Source of the DNA: an uncultured Ferrimonas sp.
GTDB lineage: Bacteria > Pseudomonadota > Gammaproteobacteria > Enterobacterales > Shewanellaceae
Assembly (NCBI RefSeq): GCF_947489035.1
Contig: NZ_CANLCI010000004.1
Coordinates: 62,001 to 126,000 of the forward strand
DNA length: 64,000 nt
Direction: 5' to 3'
Part shown: positions 26,837 to 37,326 of the stretch, piece after piece
Layout: the number at the start of each line of letters is the position of its first letter
How positions within the stretch are numbered: position 1 is the first letter of the stretch
The notes under the pieces: generated by a model
Told to the model about the DNA's origin: nothing
What the model saw: the letters and a program-made list of their open reading frames with translations, nothing else
The model's database searches: none
Program-made: the position numbers and the translations under genes

Positions 26837-27409
26837 ATGAAATGGTTAAAAGCGTTTTGGCGCCGATTGAAAAAACCCAGTAATGCCGCCGCTGGCGTGG
26901 TGTTGTTCATGGGCTTTGTGGGCGGATTGATGTTTTGGGGTGCCTTTAACACCGGCATGGAAGCAACCAATACCGAGGAGTTCTGCTCCGGTTGTCACCA
27001 ACCCATCGTCAAAGAGATCCGGGAAACCGTGCACTACGCCAATCGGTCTGGGGTGCGGGCGATCTGTAGCGACTGTCACGTACCGCACAACTGGACCGAT
27101 AAAATCGTCCGCAAAGTACAGGCATCGAAAGAGCTGGTGGCCTTTGCCATGGGCACCATCAGTACCGAAGAGAAGTTCAAAGCACGCCGCGCTCACCTCG
27201 CCAACCGCGAGTGGGCTCGACTCAAAGGCAACGACTCGAAAGAGTGTCGCAACTGCCACAACTTTGAGTTTATGGACTTTTCAGAACAGGGTAAGCGCAG
27301 CGTTAAGCAACACTCCACCGCCTTGGCGACCGGAGACAAAACCTGCGTAGATTGTCACAAGGGCATTGCCCACAAACTGCCAGACATGGCCGGTGTTGAA
27401 GGCTGGTAA
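26837..27409 (+). CDS. napC: Membrane tetrahaem quinol dehydrogenase NapC
   Basis: NapC is anchored in the inner membrane and takes electrons from menaquinol or ubiquinol to NapB. It has 190 residues. An N-terminal membrane helix (AGVVLFMGFVGGLMFWGAF) is followed by four CxxCH sites: FCSGCHQ, ICSDCHV, CRNCHNFEF and CVDCHKGIAHKLP, as in the NapC/NirT family. A GGAGAT site precedes the ATG. No napG or napH was found, so NapC is the sole quinol link in this operon. Confidence 0.97.
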   Translation: MKWLKAFWRRLKKPSNAAAGVVLFMGFVGGLMFWGAFNTGMEATNTEEFCSGCHQPIVKEIRETVHYANRSGVRAICSDCHVPHNWTDKIVRKVQASKELVAFAMGTISTEEKFKARRAHLANREWARLKGNDSKECRNCHNFEFMDFSEQGKRSVKQHSTALATGDKTCVDCHKGIAHKLPDMAGVEGW

Positions 27410-27421
27410 GGAGCAACGCGC

Positions 27422-27559
27422 ATGAGCACACTTGAATCGGTGATCTGGCACATTCTTGGCTACGCCGCCATGCCAGTCATCATCCTGAGCGGCTTCTTAG
27501 CCGTGGCTGCGGTGGCCCTGTGGTTACTGTCACTCAGTAAAGACAAACAGATTGACTAA
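27422..27559 (+). CDS. Small membrane peptide at the end of the nap operon (TIGR02808-like)
   Basis: A 45-residue protein: MSTLESVIWHILGYAAMP, one long hydrophobic helix (VIILSGFLAVAAVALWLLSLS) and a short charged tail KDKQID. It starts 12 bases after napC behind a TAAGGAGC site and lies before the operon terminator, so it is clearly translated with nap. I recall short nap-linked proteins of this type in Vibrio and Shewanella under the name TIGR02808. It is not the same sequence as NapE, though it may play a similar role as a small membrane partner of NapC. The function is unknown. Confidence 0.75.
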   Translation: MSTLESVIWHILGYAAMPVIILSGFLAVAAVALWLLSLSKDKQID

Positions 27560-27598
27560 GAACACTCGGCGGCCGTTCTGAGCCACCGTAAATCCGAC

Positions 27599-27631
27599 AA
27601 CGCCGAAGCCACCGCTTCGGCGTTTTGTTTT
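27599..27631 (+). terminator. Rho-independent terminator of the nap operon
   Basis: Stem AACGCCGAAGC / GCTTCGGCGTT with a CACC loop and a T-rich tail, 40 bases after the last small gene. Confidence 0.9.
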
Positions 27632-27703
27632 CTCAGGCACCAACCCTAACGGCCATTACGACTTCTATACTGAGTAAAAACAACTACTTCGAATAGGACA
27701 GCA

Positions 27704-28822
27704 ATGGTGAATTCCAGCCGATGCGGCTTGCAGTTAAGTGGCGGTGGCGCCCGTGCGGCTTATCAAGTGGGCGTACTGCAAGCGGTGGCAAGTTTCTATC
27801 CCCGCAACCACGGTCTGCCCTTCCCCATTTTGTGTGGCACCAGCGCAGGCGCCATCAATGCAGTGGCACTCGCTTGCCACGCCAGCTGCTTCCATCTGGG
27901 GGTGCGTAAGCTGGATCACATTTGGCGTAACTTCCGCACCAGTCAGGTGTATCGCAGCGACATGCGGGGGCTAAGCCGCCACCTACTGTCGATTTTGCTG
28001 CATCGCGGTCATCGCCCGCCGAGCCTGTTCGACAATCAACCTTTGCGGCAGCTGCTGACCCAAATCATGCCACTGTCCCGGATTGAACAACACATCGAAC
28101 GCGGCCACCTGCACGCCGTAACGGTCTCGGCCAGCCGCTATTACCACCCGTGCAGTGTCAGCTTTTTCCAAGGTAAAAAAGAGATCATCCCGTGGCAGCG
28201 TTCCCACCGTTTTGGCCAGCACAGCACCATCACCATTGAACACTTATTGGCATCTTCGGCCATTCCGATGGTGTTCCCCTCTATCCGCATTGGTGACGAT
28301 CATTACGGCGATGGCTCGATACTGCAGATGGCACCGCTCAGCCCGCCAATCCACCTTGGCGCCAATAAAATTTTAGCCATTAACCTCGACAGCCCCCATC
28401 AAACCCAGCCACTGAAGCACCGCCGCCGTCCACCACGGGCCAACGAGTTGGCGGGGCACATGCTGGATACCATCTTTTCCGATACGCTCAATATCGACTT
28501 AGAGCGATTACAGCGGGTCAATCGCTCGCTGGCGCTGCTGCCAGAAAAAGCACTTAATCACACGCCGCTAAAAACGATAGAAACTCTGGTCATCAAACCC
28601 AGTGAGGATCTGGATGCCATCGCCCGCAGCCACTATCGCCACCTGCCACGAGGGATCCGCTATCTGCTGCGCACCATTGGCGTGACCGGCGACAGCGATT
28701 CCAGCTTATTAAGCTATTTGATGTTTGAAGGGCCCTACTGCCAAGAGTTGATAGAACTGGGGCGGCAAGATGCGTTACAGCAGCAAGAGCGGCTAAAGTC
28801 TTTCTTTGACTTGCAGCACTAA
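27704..28822 (+). CDS. Patatin-like phospholipase
   Basis: Serine lipid hydrolase of 372 residues with the patatin Ser-Asp dyad. The oxyanion motif GGGARAAYQVGVLQA is at residues 13-27, the nucleophile elbow GTSAGA puts Ser at 47, and the DGS motif puts Asp near 203. No signal peptide or membrane segment is evident, so it probably acts at the inner face of the membrane or is secreted by an unknown route. It probably cleaves acyl chains from phospholipids. The C-terminal third (after about 230) carries a basic stretch HRRRPPRANELAG. The ATG follows AGGACAGCA. Its 3' end overlaps that of the converging antiporter gene by 4 bases, with no terminator between. Confidence 0.9.
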   Translation: MVNSSRCGLQLSGGGARAAYQVGVLQAVASFYPRNHGLPFPILCGTSAGAINAVALACHASCFHLGVRKLDHIWRNFRTSQVYRSDMRGLSRHLLSILLHRGHRPPSLFDNQPLRQLLTQIMPLSRIEQHIERGHLHAVTVSASRYYHPCSVSFFQGKKEIIPWQRSHRFGQHSTITIEHLLASSAIPMVFPSIRIGDDHYGDGSILQMAPLSPPIHLGANKILAINLDSPHQTQPLKHRRRPPRANELAGHMLDTIFSDTLNIDLERLQRVNRSLALLPEKALNHTPLKTIETLVIKPSEDLDAIARSHYRHLPRGIRYLLRTIGVTGDSDSSLLSYLMFEGPYCQELIELGRQDALQQQERLKSFFDLQH

Positions 28823-30747
28823 AAACCATCCAACAAGCGGCGTTCAGCCCGTTCTAACTTGCTGGTTTCCCCCTGCAGCAGCAACATGTCGCCGGGTTCG
28901 AGTGCCAGATCCGGCGTGGCAGTAATGCGATGCTTGCCCCGTTTCACCCCTTCAATGGTCACCTGCCAATGGGCAATCGACACCTGATGCAGCGAACGCC
29001 CCACCGCCCACGCTTTCGATGGCAGCTGCACCCAGTGCAGACTCTCTTTGTTGCCGCCTTCACTGGCATAGAACCCATGCAAGGTACGGTAATGGCGACG
29101 GCGTACACGCTCCAGCCGCTTTAAGATGTTTGGCAGCGGCACCCCAAGGCGATACAACACCTGCGACACCAGCATCAAGCTGCCTTCAAGGGATTCGGGG
29201 ATCACCTGATCGGCGCCGGCACTTTCCAACGCAGTTAGGGTGCTGTCGTCCCGTGTGCGTACAATGATCGGCACCGTTGGCGCCTCTTGCTTAATGCAGT
29301 CGAGCAGATTAAACACCGTGCGGCGGTTATCAAAACTGATCACCACCATCTTGGCGCGGGCCAAGCCCGCATGACGCAAAATATCGATGCGACGCGCATC
29401 CCCAAAGCGAACGGGCTCACCACCGGCTTTGGCTTCCCGTACCCGCACCGGATCCAGATCCAGTGCCACAAACGGCATGTTGTCTTTGCGTAGAAAGCGC
29501 GCCAAGGTTTGGCCAACGCGGCCGTAGCCCAGCAATAACACATGATCCTGCAACACCAGTGGCTCTTCATCCTCGTCGCTGCTGCGCAGCAGATCGCCAC
29601 CGCCCAACAGCCACTTAGATAAGCCGATGCAGTGGTTGATCAGCGCAGGAGCCACGCACATCGACAGCACCCCAGAGACCACCAAAACGTTGCCGATGTC
29701 GGGGCTGATCACCTGCCACGTTAGCGCCATGCCAATTAAGATAAAACTGAATTCGCCAATTTGCGCTAAGCACAGCCCCGTGGCTAAGGCGTCTTTGCTT
29801 TTCTCGCCGGTCAATTTAGCCAGCAGCGCGATCACCAACGCTTTGAACACCATCAAGGTGGGCACTAACAGCAGCAGTAAGCCGCCGTGGTTGAGGACCG
29901 TATTGAAGTCCAGCAGCATCCCCACCGAGACAAAGAACACCCCCATCAGCAAGTCGCGAAACGGCCGAATATCGGCTTCAAGCTGCTGCCGGTATTGGCT
30001 CTCTCCCAGCAGCATCCCCGCTAAGAACGCCCCCAGTGCCATTGATAACCCCACCGTTAAGGTAAAGTGCGCCGTCGCTAACGCTACCACCAAGGTAGTC
30101 AGCACAAACAGTTCATCGGAGCGAGAGCTGGCCACCTGATCAAAAATCCGTGGCAACAAATAGCCACCGGCCCACAGCAGCGCCGCAAACACCGCCCCGC
30201 CTTTAAGCAGCGCCCAGCCCAACTCCAACAGCAAGGCGCTGCCCTGAGAGTCAGAGCCCAGCATCGGAATGATGATAAGCAGCGGGATCACCGCCAGATC
30301 TTGGAACAGTAAGATGCTGACCGACAGCTCGCCGTGGCGGCGATTGAGCCAGCCCAACTCGTCAAGCTGTTTGAGCACAATGGCGGTAGAAGAGAGCGCA
30401 ATGGCGGCGCCAATAACGATGGCCGCACGGATGTCGATGCCAAACAGCAGTGCCACCGAGCCCGCTAAACCACCGGTGATCAGCAGTTGTAACGAGCCCA
30501 AACCAAACACTCGGCTGCGCATCGCCCACAACCGTGGCAGCGAAAACTCCAGCCCCAAGGAAAACATAAGAAAGACGATGCCGTACTCGGCCACCAGATG
30601 GATCTGCTCAGAGCTAAGCCATGCCAGTCCTTGCTGCCCCGCCGCCACCCCGATCCCCAACCACGCTAAGATGGTGGGTAATCCAAAGCGACGACAGATC
30701 CAAATGGCCATCACAGCCATGGCGGCTAACGCCAACGCAATATCCAT
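28819..30747 (-). CDS. Kef-type monovalent cation/proton antiporter (CPA2) with RCK domain
   Basis: 642 residues. About 12-13 membrane segments (residues 1-385) form a Na/H-exchanger fold with the CPA2 motif ALSSTAIVLKQL and VSILLFQDLAVIPLL. Then comes a TrkA-N/RCK nucleotide-binding domain with HVLLLGYGRVGQTLARFL, followed by a TrkA-C-like domain (about 555-635). KefB, KefC and YbaL share this build. The family moves K+ or Na+ out in exchange for H+, with gating by NAD(H) or glutathione adducts. The exact ion is not shown. No Kef ancillary protein (KefF/KefG) gene lies nearby, so a YbaL-like role is possible. Confidence 0.9.
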   Translation of the reverse strand: MDIALALAAMAVMAIWICRRFGLPTILAWLGIGVAAGQQGLAWLSSEQIHLVAEYGIVFLMFSLGLEFSLPRLWAMRSRVFGLGSLQLLITGGLAGSVALLFGIDIRAAIVIGAAIALSSTAIVLKQLDELGWLNRRHGELSVSILLFQDLAVIPLLIIIPMLGSDSQGSALLLELGWALLKGGAVFAALLWAGGYLLPRIFDQVASSRSDELFVLTTLVVALATAHFTLTVGLSMALGAFLAGMLLGESQYRQQLEADIRPFRDLLMGVFFVSVGMLLDFNTVLNHGGLLLLLVPTLMVFKALVIALLAKLTGEKSKDALATGLCLAQIGEFSFILIGMALTWQVISPDIGNVLVVSGVLSMCVAPALINHCIGLSKWLLGGGDLLRSSDEDEEPLVLQDHVLLLGYGRVGQTLARFLRKDNMPFVALDLDPVRVREAKAGGEPVRFGDARRIDILRHAGLARAKMVVISFDNRRTVFNLLDCIKQEAPTVPIIVRTRDDSTLTALESAGADQVIPESLEGSLMLVSQVLYRLGVPLPNILKRLERVRRRHYRTLHGFYASEGGNKESLHWVQLPSKAWAVGRSLHQVSIAHWQVTIEGVKRGKHRITATPDLALEPGDMLLLQGETSKLERAERRLLDGF

Positions 30748-30792
30748 CGAGCCTCCTTGCTTTAGGGTGTATTTCAGCGCGGTAACGGACGT

Positions 30793-32106
30793 TTACGTCA
30801 CCAGCGTCGGCCACCAGCCAACGCCTTCGCTTTGCAGAAAATCCTGTTCCAGCCAGTAACCCAGCGCCGCAATCACGGTGTCGTCGTAACACAGCAGCGC
30901 CACTTGCGAGCGCTGCCATGGCGGCACCTGAAACTCTTGCCACAGTTTTTTCAAACTGCGCCGCTGCTGCCGAGTATGCGGGTGCAACTTGGTGGCCCCA
31001 GGCAGATCGTAGCGTACGCTTAATCGTGACAGTGCCAACGGCTTTAATCTGGGTCCATCATAACAAGGCTTTAACAGCCAATGTTGGCCGTTTTGCAATT
31101 GCCCCTGTTGCCACGGATGAGTTGATAACGGGGCTGGCGCTTGTCGCCCCAGCAGATAGATCCCACCAAGGTAACGCTTCAGCGACCAACGACCCCAATC
31201 CAGCTGGGGTTGGCTGTCTGCGCGCGCCTGCCACATGGCGGCCAGCTGCTGCAGTTGCGCTTGAGAGGGCATTAACGCCCCATGCTGGCGCAAAAAATAA
31301 CGCAGCAGGTTATTTTGCCGCGCTTGGCTAAAATCGGCGCTGAGCGCCAAGCTCAGCCCCTGTCCTGGCAATTGGCATCGTTGGTAGTCAGCTTGGGCTA
31401 ACTCATCACACAGCGCTTGCTGCTCGGCACACAGAGCGGCACTGCGAGCAAGGCTGGTTTTGATCCCCGGCCAACGCTCCGCCAACTGGGGAATGATCCG
31501 CTGCCGTAAGAAGTTACGGTCAAAACGCTCATCGCTGTTGGAGTCATCGTCAATATGAGTCAACCCCAGCGCCGCCGCCGCCTGTTCAATGCTGGCGCGG
31601 CTGTGGTTAAGCCAAGGCCGTACCAACTGCCCTTGGCCCAGCGGCTGGCAGGTGGCCATCGCCGCTAACCCCGTTGGGCCACTGCCCCGCTTTAACGCCA
31701 GCAACAGCGTTTCCGCTTGGTCATCCAGATGATGCCCAGTTAAAAGCAGCTCTGCCGGCGCCAGCGCTTGTGCAAACACCTGATAACGCGCCTGCCGCGC
31801 CGCCGCTTCAACGCTGATCCGCGGCCCCAATTGCAGCTGCACCTTATGCGCTTCAAATGTCAGCCCATAGGCTTGCGCTTGCGCTTGGCAATGGGCCAAC
31901 CACTGATCCGCCTCGGCCGATAAGCCGTGATGCACGTGCAGCAATCGACAAGGCACCTGTGGGTGGCGTTGTTGCCAGCGCCCCAGCAGCAGTGCCAACA
32001 AGCTGGAATCAACACCGCCACTGAAGCCAAGAGTGACGGCAGTGGCGGTGTCCAGGGCAGAAAAAAGCGCGGCCTCTAGCCGCGCTGTGTTATCCGTTAG
32101 CGGCAA
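30793..32106 (-). CDS. tilS: tRNA(Ile)-lysidine synthetase
   Basis: Converts C34 of the CAU-anticodon tRNA-Ile to lysidine with ATP and lysine, so that it reads AUA. It has 437 residues, near the E. coli length. The PP-loop SGGVDSS is at 29-35. [41 protein letters not shown] and a C-terminal domain with [31 protein letters not shown] are diagnostic. The start is TTG at 32106, inside the last codons of accA (10-base overlap), with GGGG about 8 bases before. No ATG is available upstream of the PP-loop. Essential in most bacteria. It is the last gene of the supercluster here. Confidence 0.95.
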   Translation of the reverse strand: MPLTDNTARLEAALFSALDTATAVTLGFSGGVDSSLLALLLGRWQQRHPQVPCRLLHVHHGLSAEADQWLAHCQAQAQAYGLTFEAHKVQLQLGPRISVEAAARQARYQVFAQALAPAELLLTGHHLDDQAETLLLALKRGSGPTGLAAMATCQPLGQGQLVRPWLNHSRASIEQAAAALGLTHIDDDSNSDERFDRNFLRQRIIPQLAERWPGIKTSLARSAALCAEQQALCDELAQADYQRCQLPGQGLSLALSADFSQARQNNLLRYFLRQHGALMPSQAQLQQLAAMWQARADSQPQLDWGRWSLKRYLGGIYLLGRQAPAPLSTHPWQQGQLQNGQHWLLKPCYDGPRLKPLALSRLSVRYDLPGATKLHPHTRQQRRSLKKLWQEFQVPPWQRSQVALLCYDDTVIAALGYWLEQDFLQSEGVGWWPTLVT

Positions 32107-33056
32107 TAACCGTACCCCATCAGACGCTCGTAGCGTTGATCCAGCAGTTCGTCCTGCTGCAGCGCTTGCAGCGTTGCTAAATCTTGCTCTAACTGCAGTT
32201 TCAACGCCCCAGCCATCAGATCTGGATCGCGGTGGGCGCCGCCCATCGGTTCATCGATAACGTTATCCACCAACCCCAGTTCATGCAGGCGAGGGGCGGT
32301 GATCCCCATCGCTTCTGCCGCTACTGGCGCTTTGGCGGCGTCTTTCCACAAAATGGATGCACAGCCTTCTGGGGAGATCACCGAGTAGGTGGAGTACTGC
32401 AGCATGTTCACGCGATCGCCAACGCCAATGGCCAAGGCGCCGCCGGAGCCGCCTTCACCAATGACGGTACAGATCACTGGCACTTTCAAACCAGCCATTA
32501 CCTGCAGGTTTTTGGCAATCGCTTCCGATTGGCCACGCTCTTCCGCGCCCACCCCTGGGTAAGCCCCTGGGGTGTCAATAAAGGTCACGATTGGCAACTT
32601 AAAGCGCTCTGCCATCTCCATCAGGCGCAATGCCTTACGGTAGCCTTCAGGGCGTGGCATGCCGAAGTTACGGCGGATCTTCTCTTTGGTGTCACGGCCT
32701 TTTTGGTGGCCAATCACCATGACCGGCTGGCCATTGAAGCGGGCGGTGCCACCCACAATGGCTTCGTCGTTGGCGTACGCGCGGTCGCCACAAAATTCGT
32801 CAAAATCGGTGAACAGCAGCTTGATGTAGTCTTCGGTGTACGGGCGCTGAGGATGGCGCGCCATCTGTGACACCTGCCACGGCTCTAAGCTACCAAACAC
32901 TTTGCGCGTCATGGTGTCGCGCTTTTGCTCCAACTGTTCGATCTCTTGGGCCAGATCGACATCCAAGTTACCGCTTTGGGATACTTTACGCAGCTCGTCG
33001 ATCTTAGCTTCCAGCTCAGCAATCGGCTGCTCAAATTCCAAAAAGTCCAGGCTCAT
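32097..33056 (-). CDS. accA: Acetyl-CoA carboxylase carboxyltransferase subunit alpha
   Basis: With AccD it moves the carboxyl group from biotin to acetyl-CoA, giving malonyl-CoA for fatty acid synthesis. It has 319 residues, exactly the E. coli length, when started at [19 protein letters not shown], which matches E. coli [20 protein letters not shown] frame 12 residues longer was not chosen. Family blocks include [56 protein letters not shown] and [16 protein letters not shown]. It follows dnaE by 39 bases and overlaps tilS, so it is in the same transcription unit. Confidence 0.97.
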   Translation of the reverse strand: MSLDFLEFEQPIAELEAKIDELRKVSQSGNLDVDLAQEIEQLEQKRDTMTRKVFGSLEPWQVSQMARHPQRPYTEDYIKLLFTDFDEFCGDRAYANDEAIVGGTARFNGQPVMVIGHQKGRDTKEKIRRNFGMPRPEGYRKALRLMEMAERFKLPIVTFIDTPGAYPGVGAEERGQSEAIAKNLQVMAGLKVPVICTVIGEGGSGGALAIGVGDRVNMLQYSTYSVISPEGCASILWKDAAKAPVAAEAMGITAPRLHELGLVDNVIDEPMGGAHRDPDLMAGALKLQLEQDLATLQALQQDELLDQRYERLMGYGYCR

Positions 33057-33095
33057 AATTTGTTCTCGTTGCGAAGTCGAAGCTTCGGCCAATGT

Positions 33096-36000
33096 CTAAA
33101 AGGTCACCGCGACCTGCTGTGGTCCCAGCAGTTTTCGCAGTGACAGCAATAATTCGTCCGCAGGGAGAATGCGATAGCGGTCTCCCAGTTGTAGCACCCC
33201 GTGGGCATCTTCACGTTGATAGTGGATCTGCACCGGACAGGCACCGTTGCCATGTTCACTTAACAGGGTTTTCAGCTCTGCCAACAACGGCGGTTGCGCC
33301 TGTTGCTGCGATAAGGTGATCACCACCGCCTTGGCATGACGTTCCCGCGCTTGGGCAATACTCATCACATCTCGGGCGGACAGTTTATTGCCACCACTGA
33401 ATTGATCAAAGCTGACCTCTCCTTCTACCACTATGATGCGGTCGACGCCAACCAGATCACCGTACTTTTCAACACCTTCGGCAAAAAGGGTCATGTCCAT
33501 TCGCTCGGAACCGTCGTCCAAGGTCACGATGGCCATTTTCGAGCCTTTTTTGGTGATCATCACCCGCGAGGCGATCACCAACGCGGCCACTCGGCTGGTG
33601 CGGCCCCGACCGGTTGGCGCCACATCGCGAATGCGAATGGTGCCCATCCGTTTAAACTCTTTCAGGTATTGGTTGATCGGGTGGCCGGTAAGGTACAGCC
33701 CGAGGGTTTCTTTTTCGCCTTTGAGCCACTCTTGATCGGCAAAGGGCGGCACCTGAGCAAACGAATGGAAGGCGTTTTCTGGCTCTGGGGTTAACGAGCC
33801 AAACAGGTCGTCCATCCCTTGGGCGGCGTTGCGGGCGTTTTGCGCCGCGGATTTGATCGCCTCTTCCAAAGTTGCCATTAAGCAAGCACGGTGCGGCTTA
33901 CCGTCGGCTAAGCGAGGGCCTAAGTTATCCAAGGCACCGGCGTTAATCAGCTTCTCGATGGTGCGTCGATTCACTTTCTTTAGATCGATGCGATCGCAGA
34001 AGTCGAACAGATCGATAAAGTTGCCGCCGCTTTCCCGCGCCAGCAGGATCTCGTCTACCGGGCCTTCGCCAACCCCTTTAATGGCACCAATGCCGTAGAC
34101 GATCTCCTCTTTTTCGTTGACGTTAAACTTGTACAAACCTTGGTTCACGTCTGGCGGCAGCAGAGGAATGCCCATGCGGCTGCATTCGTCCACCAAGGTC
34201 ACCACCTTCTCGGTGTTGTCCATATCTGCCGACATTACCGCCGCCATAAAGTAGGCGGGGTAATGGGTTTTCATCCACAGGGTTTGGTAAGACACCAAGG
34301 CATAAGCGGCGGAGTGGGATTTATTGAAGCCGTAACCGGCAAACTTCTCCACCAAGTCGAAGATTTTCATCGCCAACTCGCCATCAACGCCGTTATTCAC
34401 CGCGCCCTCTTCAAAGGTGGCTCGCTGTTTGGCCATCTCTTCCGGTTTTTTCTTACCCATGGCACGACGCAACATATCGGCGCCGCCCAAGGTGTAACCG
34501 GAAAGCACCTGCGCGATCTGCATCACCTGTTCTTGATACAGAATAATGCCGTAGGTGGGCTCTAGGATCGGCTTTAACGATTCGTGTTGCCAAGTGGCAT
34601 CCGGATAGGACACCTCTTCTCGGCCGTGTTTACGGTCAATGAAGTTATCAACCATGCCCGACTGCAATGGCCCAGGGCGGAACAACGCAACTAGGGCGAT
34701 CATGTCTTCAAAACAATCGGGTTTCAGGCGGCTGATCAGCTCTTTCATGCCGCGGGATTCCAACTGGAATACCGCGGTGGTTTCACTGCGTTGCAGCAGA
34801 TCGAAGCACTTCTTGTCCACCAGATTGATGCTTTCAATCCGTACCGGCTCTTTGCCTTGTTTGGCTAAGGCCGGATTCAGCATATCCAGTGCCCACTGGA
34901 TGATGGTGAGGGTACGTAACCCCAAGAAGTCGAACTTCACCAAACCGGCGGTTTCAACGTCGTTCTTATCGAACTGGGTGACCGGGTTGTTGCCTTCATC
35001 ATCGCAATACAGCGGCGCAAAATCGGTGATTTTGGTGGGGGCGATCACCACGCCACCGGCGTGTTTACCGGCGTTACGGGTGGTGCCTTCCAGCTTGCGG
35101 GCGATGTCGATCAGCCCTTGCACCTCTTCATCGCGATCGTACAGCTCGGTCAATGCGGGCTCGACATCGAACGCCTTGGCCAAGGTCATGCCCGGATCGC
35201 CGGGGATCAGCTGGGTGATGCGGTTAACAAAGCCAAACGGGTGCCCCAATACGCGCCCAACATCGCGCACCACCGCCTTGGCGGCCATGGTGCCGAAGGT
35301 GATGATCTGCGACACCGCGTCACGGCCATACAGCTCGGCGGTGTGATCGATCACCTCGTCGCGGCGATCCATACAGAAATCGACATCGAAATCGGGCATC
35401 GAAACCCGCTCTGGGTTCAAGAAGCGCTCGAACAGCAGATCGTATTCCAGTGGATCCAGATCGGTAATTTTTAGGGCGTACGCCACCAACGATCCCGCAC
35501 CGGAACCTCGGCCAGGACCAACGGGAATGTTGTTGTCTTTTGACCACTGGATAAATTCCATTACGATCAAGAAGTAACCTGGGAAACCCATGTTGTTGAT
35601 CACTTCCAGTTCGATCTTGAGGCGGTCGTCGTATTCGCCGCGGATCGCCGCGCGTTTTTCCGGATCAGGGAACAGAAACTCAAGTCGCTCCTCTAGCCCA
35701 TCCTCAGAAACCTTAACCAAGAACTCTTCTATTTTCAGATCGCCGGTGGGGAAGTCTGGCAGGAAGTATTCGCCCAAGCGCACAGTAACGTTACAGCGCT
35801 TGGCGATCTCAACGCTGTTTTGCAGTGCTTCGGGAATGTCATCAAAGAGCTCAAGCATCTCTTGCTCGGTACGCAGGTACTGCTGCTCCGAGTAAAGCCG
35901 CGGGCGACGGGCGTCGTCCACCGAAAAGCCGTCGTGAATGCACACCCGAATTTCGTGATTAGAGAAATCCTCTTTATCGAGGAACACCACTTCGTTGGTG

Positions 36001-36593
36001 GCCACCAGCGGCAGATCCATGTCGGCAGCAAAATCCAGCGCGGCGTGCAGGTAGGTTTCCTCGTCCGCACGCCCAGTACGCAGTAATTCCAGATAGTAGC
36101 GATCAGCAAAATGCTGCTGGTAAAAACTGGCTAAGCTGCTGGCCAAGGCGAAGTTACCCTTTACCAAGGCTTTGCCGACATCGCCATCTTTACCGCCGGA
36201 GAGCACGATCAGTCCGGCGGAGTATGTCGCCAGCCACGCTTTATCCAGCACCGGTCGACCGGCCACGTGGCCACGCAGATAGGCTTCACTGATAAGCTCG
36301 GTCACGTTGGCGTAACCTTGGTTATCCATCGCCAGCACGGTAATGCGGAATTGCTCGTTACCCAGCTCTGGGGTGGTTACCCAAAAGTCAGCGCCGATAA
36401 TCGGCTTGATCCCAGCACCGTGGGCACCGCCGTAGAACTTAACCAAGCCACACAGGTTGGTCATGTCCGTAACGGCGATGGCCGCCATATTTTGCTCGGC
36501 GGCACGGCCAAGCAGCGGCTTAACCTTGGGCAGGCCATCCACCATGGAGAAATCGGTGTGCACCCGCAGGTGAACGAACTTTGGATCGGTCAT
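33096..36593 (-). CDS. dnaE: DNA polymerase III subunit alpha
   Basis: Catalytic subunit of the chromosomal replicase. It has 1165 residues (E. coli 1160). The N-terminal PHP domain begins [16 protein letters not shown]. The polymerase active site includes [16 protein letters not shown] and the acidic [12 protein letters not shown] motif with two of the three catalytic Asp, followed by [12 protein letters not shown]. The finger and helix-hairpin-helix parts ([19 protein letters not shown]), an OB-fold region ([19 protein letters not shown]) and the C-terminal tau-binding end follow. It stands between rnhB and accA, as in E. coli, with 160 bases before it free of recognisable genes. Confidence 0.98.
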   Translation of the reverse strand: MTDPKFVHLRVHTDFSMVDGLPKVKPLLGRAAEQNMAAIAVTDMTNLCGLVKFYGGAHGAGIKPIIGADFWVTTPELGNEQFRITVLAMDNQGYANVTELISEAYLRGHVAGRPVLDKAWLATYSAGLIVLSGGKDGDVGKALVKGNFALASSLASFYQQHFADRYYLELLRTGRADEETYLHAALDFAADMDLPLVATNEVVFLDKEDFSNHEIRVCIHDGFSVDDARRPRLYSEQQYLRTEQEMLELFDDIPEALQNSVEIAKRCNVTVRLGEYFLPDFPTGDLKIEEFLVKVSEDGLEERLEFLFPDPEKRAAIRGEYDDRLKIELEVINNMGFPGYFLIVMEFIQWSKDNNIPVGPGRGSGAGSLVAYALKITDLDPLEYDLLFERFLNPERVSMPDFDVDFCMDRRDEVIDHTAELYGRDAVSQIITFGTMAAKAVVRDVGRVLGHPFGFVNRITQLIPGDPGMTLAKAFDVEPALTELYDRDEEVQGLIDIARKLEGTTRNAGKHAGGVVIAPTKITDFAPLYCDDEGNNPVTQFDKNDVETAGLVKFDFLGLRTLTIIQWALDMLNPALAKQGKEPVRIESINLVDKKCFDLLQRSETTAVFQLESRGMKELISRLKPDCFEDMIALVALFRPGPLQSGMVDNFIDRKHGREEVSYPDATWQHESLKPILEPTYGIILYQEQVMQIAQVLSGYTLGGADMLRRAMGKKKPEEMAKQRATFEEGAVNNGVDGELAMKIFDLVEKFAGYGFNKSHSAAYALVSYQTLWMKTHYPAYFMAAVMSADMDNTEKVVTLVDECSRMGIPLLPPDVNQGLYKFNVNEKEEIVYGIGAIKGVGEGPVDEILLARESGGNFIDLFDFCDRIDLKKVNRRTIEKLINAGALDNLGPRLADGKPHRACLMATLEEAIKSAAQNARNAAQGMDDLFGSLTPEPENAFHSFAQVPPFADQEWLKGEKETLGLYLTGHPINQYLKEFKRMGTIRIRDVAPTGRGRTSRVAALVIASRVMITKKGSKMAIVTLDDGSERMDMTLFAEGVEKYGDLVGVDRIIVVEGEVSFDQFSGGNKLSARDVMSIAQARERHAKAVVITLSQQQAQPPLLAELKTLLSEHGNGACPVQIHYQREDAHGVLQLGDRYRILPADELLLSLRKLLGPQQVAVTF

Positions 36594-36753
36594 AGAAGTT
36601 ACTTATTGCGCTACTGGCGCCCCAATGAAGCGGCTGATGGTGGTGTCGGGTTCTGCGCGCCGCGTAAGGCTAATGTTAGCCAACAACCGCGCCGACGCTG
36701 GTGCGACTACTGGCTAAGATAAACAGGCACTGGCGGCACCGCAAATGGTGCGG

Positions 36754-37326
36754 CTAGTCTTGCAGCCCTAAGGCACGGCGCACCGGCTTAAAACTGGTGC
36801 GATGCTCTGCTAGGGCACCGTGTTCTTCCAAGGCCGCTAAGTGTTGCTTGGTTGGATAGCCTTTATGGCCAGCAAAGCCGTATTGCGGGTGACGACTGTC
36901 GAGCTCAACCATCTCGGCATCGCGGGTAACTTTGGCCAAGATGGAGGCGGCGCTGATGGCGGGCTCTTTGTCATCGCCTTTAATCAATGCTTCCGCGGCC
37001 AAATCACCCAAATCGGGGCAACGGTTGCCATCAATGCGCACCAGATCTGGCCGTACCGACAACCCCGCAACCGCACGCTGCATCGCCAGCATGGTGGCGT
37101 GCAGAATATTCAGCTCATCAATTTCAGCCACATTGGCACGACCTAGGCTCCAAGCCAGTGCTTTATTTTGAATCTCAACAAACAGGGCTGCGCGCTTTTT
37201 CTCCGACAGTTTCTTTGAATCCGCCAAGCCCTCAATCGGGTTGTTCGGATCTAGGATCACCGCTGCGGTCACCACATCACCCACCAGCGGGCCACGGCCC
37301 ACCTCATCAACTCCGGCAATTAACAT
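36754..37326 (-). CDS. rnhB: Ribonuclease HII
   Basis: Cuts RNA in RNA-DNA hybrids and single ribonucleotides in DNA. It has 190 residues. The catalytic acids are in [10 protein letters not shown] (Asp7, Glu8), with a third in the [10 protein letters not shown] block and a fourth in [15 protein letters not shown]. The C-terminus has the usual [18 protein letters not shown]. The ATG at 37326 overlaps the end of lpxB by 7 bases. The order lpxB-rnhB-dnaE is that of E. coli. Confidence 0.97.
   Translation of the reverse strand: MLIAGVDEVGRGPLVGDVVTAAVILDPNNPIEGLADSKKLSEKKRAALFVEIQNKALAWSLGRANVAEIDELNILHATMLAMQRAVAGLSVRPDLVRIDGNRCPDLGDLAAEALIKGDDKEPAISAASILAKVTRDAEMVELDSRHPQYGFAGHKGYPTKQHLAALEEHGALAEHRTSFKPVRRALGLQD

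Noticed and set aside
23500..27600. napG, napH or napE genes in the nap cluster
   Set aside because: No frame in the region fits them; only napFDABC and one small peptide are present.
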